Position numbers and translations under genes: made by a program. The notes under the pieces are model-generated. The model was given only the letters and a program-made list of their open reading frames with translations, ran no database searches and was not told the DNA's origin. From NCBI GenBank assembly GCA_937925095.1, contig CALEXX010000016.1, positions 1 to 24,542 of the forward strand: a stretch of DNA of 24,542 nt, in the 5' to 3' direction. Shown piece by piece: positions 22,411 through 24,542 of this stretch (the first letter of the stretch is position 1; each line of letters opens with the position of its first letter). The stretch comes from an uncultured Leptotrichia sp. Its GTDB lineage: Bacteria > Fusobacteriota > Fusobacteriia > Fusobacteriales > Leptotrichiaceae.

Positions 22411-23670
22411 TTATTTGAAATTCAATATAATATTGGCATAATTAATTATATATTTGTAATATTCATTAATATCCAGTTTTTCATCTATTGTATGACAATC
22501 TTTTAAAAGTCCCGGACCTAATATTACAGTCGGTATTTTTGATATATTAGAAAAAATTCTTGCATCGTTTCCTGCTGTTCCACCTGCAATATCAATATTA
22601 TTGTCAGTTAGTGCACAAGTATTTTTGATATATTTGACAAATTTATCTTCCTGATTTATTTCAAAACCATTTCCCATCTGATATATTTCCAGTTCAGGAA
22701 GATTATGTTTCATAAACTCATCTCCCTGTGCCCTTTCAAAGATTTTTTCTTCAAATTCTTTTTTTACCTGACTGTATGACATTTTACCCGGAATATAATG
22801 TATACATAAATCAAACTCACAGTAATCAGGAACTGTAGAACCTGCATCACCTCCTTTTATAACTCCTACATTTATTGTAGGAGGCGGAAGTAAAGGATGC
22901 TTGTATTTCATAAGCCATGTTTTCTCAAGCTCATTAATGGATTCTATAAGTTTAATCGCTTTTTCAATTGCATTTATCCCTTTCCATTTTTCAGCTGAAT
23001 GTAATGCAATACCTCTTACTTTTACTTTAAAAAAGACAAATCCCATATGGGCAACTAAAATTTTATTGTCTGACGGTTCGCATACAATTACTCCGTCTCC
23101 ATGAACATTTTTGTTCATTGCTGTGACAATACTCCCATTTCCTCCACCCTCTTCATCTGCCACGGAGTTTATCACTACATTACATGGTAATTCAACATTT
23201 GAATCTTTAAGGAGTTTTATAGCCATAATTGCTGCCATCAATCCCCCTTTCATATCAGTTGTACCCCGTCCATAGATATATTTTTCATTAATTTCTCCAA
23301 AAGGATTGTATTTCCAGTCTTCTTTATTTCCAATTGGCATTGTATCCACATGACCATTAAATACTAATGTTTTATCACTTTTTCCCTTAAATTCAGCTAT
23401 AAGATTATATCTGTCATTATTATTATGCCCTAAATTTCCCTCATTGTATTCTTCCAATGCTTTTTTCAATACATCATCATCCAGATATTCTTTTTTAATT
23501 TTAAAAACATCTAATTCATTAAATAGATTTTCCAGAAAAATTTGCCCATTTTTTTCGTTTCCACCTTTTATTCCATGACCAATTGTCTGAGTATCTATTT
23601 CTATGAATTTTTTTAAATAGTCTAAATATTCAGATTTTTTATTTTCAAATATATTTAGTAATTCATTCAA
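22411..23670 (-). CDS. M20-family metallopeptidase, ArgE/DapE-like (419 aa)
   Basis: A di-zinc hydrolase that removes an acyl or aminoacyl group from an amide bond (deacylase or dipeptidase type). Catalytic residues are clear: His107 and Asp109 in F-N-G-H-V-D-T-M, Asp139 in G-R-G-T-T-D-M-K-G-G, and Glu173-Glu174 in D-E-E-G-G. The lid/dimerisation domain lies at about 205-320. The C-terminal G-G-T-A-G-N-D-A-R and a late H-T-I-D-E give the remaining metal ligand. The start is TTG at 23670 with AGGAAGTGA upstream; the nearby ATG at 23666 is out of frame. It lies 12 bases after a nucleoside hydrolase gene. The natural substrate is unknown. Confidence 0.88.
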   Translation of the reverse strand: MNELLNIFENKKSEYLDYLKKFIEIDTQTIGHGIKGGNEKNGQIFLENLFNELDVFKIKKEYLDDDVLKKALEEYNEGNLGHNNNDRYNLIAEFKGKSDKTLVFNGHVDTMPIGNKEDWKYNPFGEINEKYIYGRGTTDMKGGLMAAIMAIKLLKDSNVELPCNVVINSVADEEGGGNGSIVTAMNKNVHGDGVIVCEPSDNKILVAHMGFVFFKVKVRGIALHSAEKWKGINAIEKAIKLIESINELEKTWLMKYKHPLLPPPTINVGVIKGGDAGSTVPDYCEFDLCIHYIPGKMSYSQVKKEFEEKIFERAQGDEFMKHNLPELEIYQMGNGFEINQEDKFVKYIKNTCALTDNNIDIAGGTAGNDARIFSNISKIPTVILGPGLLKDCHTIDEKLDINEYYKYIINYANIILNFK

Positions 23671-23682
23671 TTATATCACTTC

Positions 23683-24542
23683 CTAAATGTGATTATCGTA
23701 TAATTTCAAATTCTCGTAAATAAGATTCCAGAACCTGTCAAAATCAAGTTTTACTGCCACATCAACATTAGGCTCTTTTTTAAGTATTCCAAAATAATCA
23801 CATAATGTTCTACCATATGATCTTTCACTCCAAAGTTCGATTTCGCAGAACATAGGTTTAACTTCTATGCATTCAGGATCAATTATATAGGCAATAGTAG
23901 TAGGGTCATGAACAGGAGGAGCGCTCCACCCGAAGACATTTTTTTGAGAAGCTGCAAAAAACTCCATTAAGTCTACAAACAGTTTTGATGCCTTATTGTT
24001 CAGTGATTTTATTTTTTCCACTACTTCCTTAGTTGCCGAGGCCTGTCTCGTCAGATCAAGTCCCATCATTACCACTTTTACTCCCGAACTGAATACAATA
24101 TGTGCCGCATCAGGATCTGCAAGGATGTTAAACTCTGCTGCCGGAGTCATATTTCCTAACTGATATGAACCTCCCATTAACACTATTCTATTAATTTTTT
24201 CTATTATTCTAGGCTCAAATCTTATTGCCATTCCTATATTAGTTAAAGGTCCTGTAGGAACCAGTGTTATTTTCTCATCTGAATTCATTAAAGTGTCTAT
24301 GATGAAGTTAACTGCGTGTTTATCTTCAGCCTTTATTTTTAATTCTTCAAATTTTGGACCATCTAATCCTGTTTCTCCATGAATATCATCCGCTATTAGC
24401 TGTTCTCTTATCATAGGTCTTGACATTCCCGAATAGACTGGAACATCTAAATTCAGATGATTACAGACTTTAAGGGCATTATTTACTGTCTTTTCAAGTT
24501 TCTGATTTCCTGCAACAACTGTAATTCCTAACAATTCAATTT
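23683..24542 (-). CDS. Second nucleoside hydrolase, 5' end beyond the window
   Basis: An IunH/Rih-family N-ribohydrolase paralogous to 17105-18043. The visible part begins at the strand before V-V-A-G-N-Q, so about 30 residues with the first calcium aspartates are cut off by the window edge; a TTG near 24534 is an internal codon, not a start. Conserved blocks seen are H-G-E-T-G-L-D-G, V-P-T-G-P-L-T-N-I-G, L-M-G-G-S, E-F-N-I-L-A-D-P-D-A-A, and V-H-D-P-T (the catalytic histidine and calcium Asp region). It is followed at 12 bases by the M20 peptidase gene and so leads that operon or sits within it. Confidence 0.92.
   Translation of the reverse strand, partial: IELLGITVVAGNQKLEKTVNNALKVCNHLNLDVPVYSGMSRPMIREQLIADDIHGETGLDGPKFEELKIKAEDKHAVNFIIDTLMNSDEKITLVPTGPLTNIGMAIRFEPRIIEKINRIVLMGGSYQLGNMTPAAEFNILADPDAAHIVFSSGVKVVMMGLDLTRQASATKEVVEKIKSLNNKASKLFVDLMEFFAASQKNVFGWSAPPVHDPTTIAYIIDPECIEVKPMFCEIELWSERSYGRTLCDYFGILKKEPNVDVAVKLDFDRFWNLIYENLKLYDNHI

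Overview
The window looks like a piece of a Leptotrichia-type (Fusobacteriota) chromosome. Four things point there: very low G+C, Shine-Dalgarno-led genes, an autotransporter remnant with the 'NLRxIEKxLRAFAKR' N-terminus I associate with Leptotrichia surface proteins, and a fermentative gene set (glycyl radical enzyme, PTS, nucleoside hydrolases). The genus is an inference; there is no rRNA or other marker to prove it.

Layout. 1-6760 is mostly housekeeping: a small thioredoxin-like protein (-), cobalamin-dependent methionine synthase metH (+) with a strong terminator, a collapsed autotransporter pseudogene, a secreted MliC-type lysozyme inhibitor, and an RtcB-family RNA ligase (-). 6760-11175 is an accessory island of small, very AT-rich genes, mainly on the minus strand. 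It holds a putative ADP-ribosyltransferase-like protein overlapping a 56-residue partner, an isoprenylcysteine-methyltransferase-like membrane enzyme, and several 48-65 residue proteins, two of them basic single-span membrane proteins. The last 1.5 kb of the island is the most notable part. It carries an Abi_2/AbiF-type HEPN protein (R-x4-H motif) behind a consensus promoter and a short structured leader RNA that ends in its own terminator. The segment lies between two ~60-bp direct copies of the 3' end of the neighbouring 23S rRNA uracil methyltransferase gene, as an integrated element would.

11175-16740 carries that rRNA methyltransferase and an aminotransferase (an operon on -), then a divergent pair: a Wzz-like protein and a glucose-family PTS EIICB (+). 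16742-24542 is a minus-strand catabolic region read right to left: a nucleoside hydrolase (cut by the window edge), an M20 metallopeptidase, a glutamine-amidotransferase-like protein, an autoregulated LacI-family repressor, the glycyl radical enzyme YjjI with its activase YjjW, a second nucleoside hydrolase and a small membrane protein. Together these suggest uptake and anaerobic breakdown of nucleoside- or ribosyl-type compounds, but the substrates cannot be read from sequence.

The best candidate for a special system is the HEPN protein plus leader RNA at 9893-11053. It has the architecture of an RNA-antitoxin/HEPN-ribonuclease module of the kind proposed as an ancestor of Cas13. No CRISPR array, tRNA or rRNA gene was seen.
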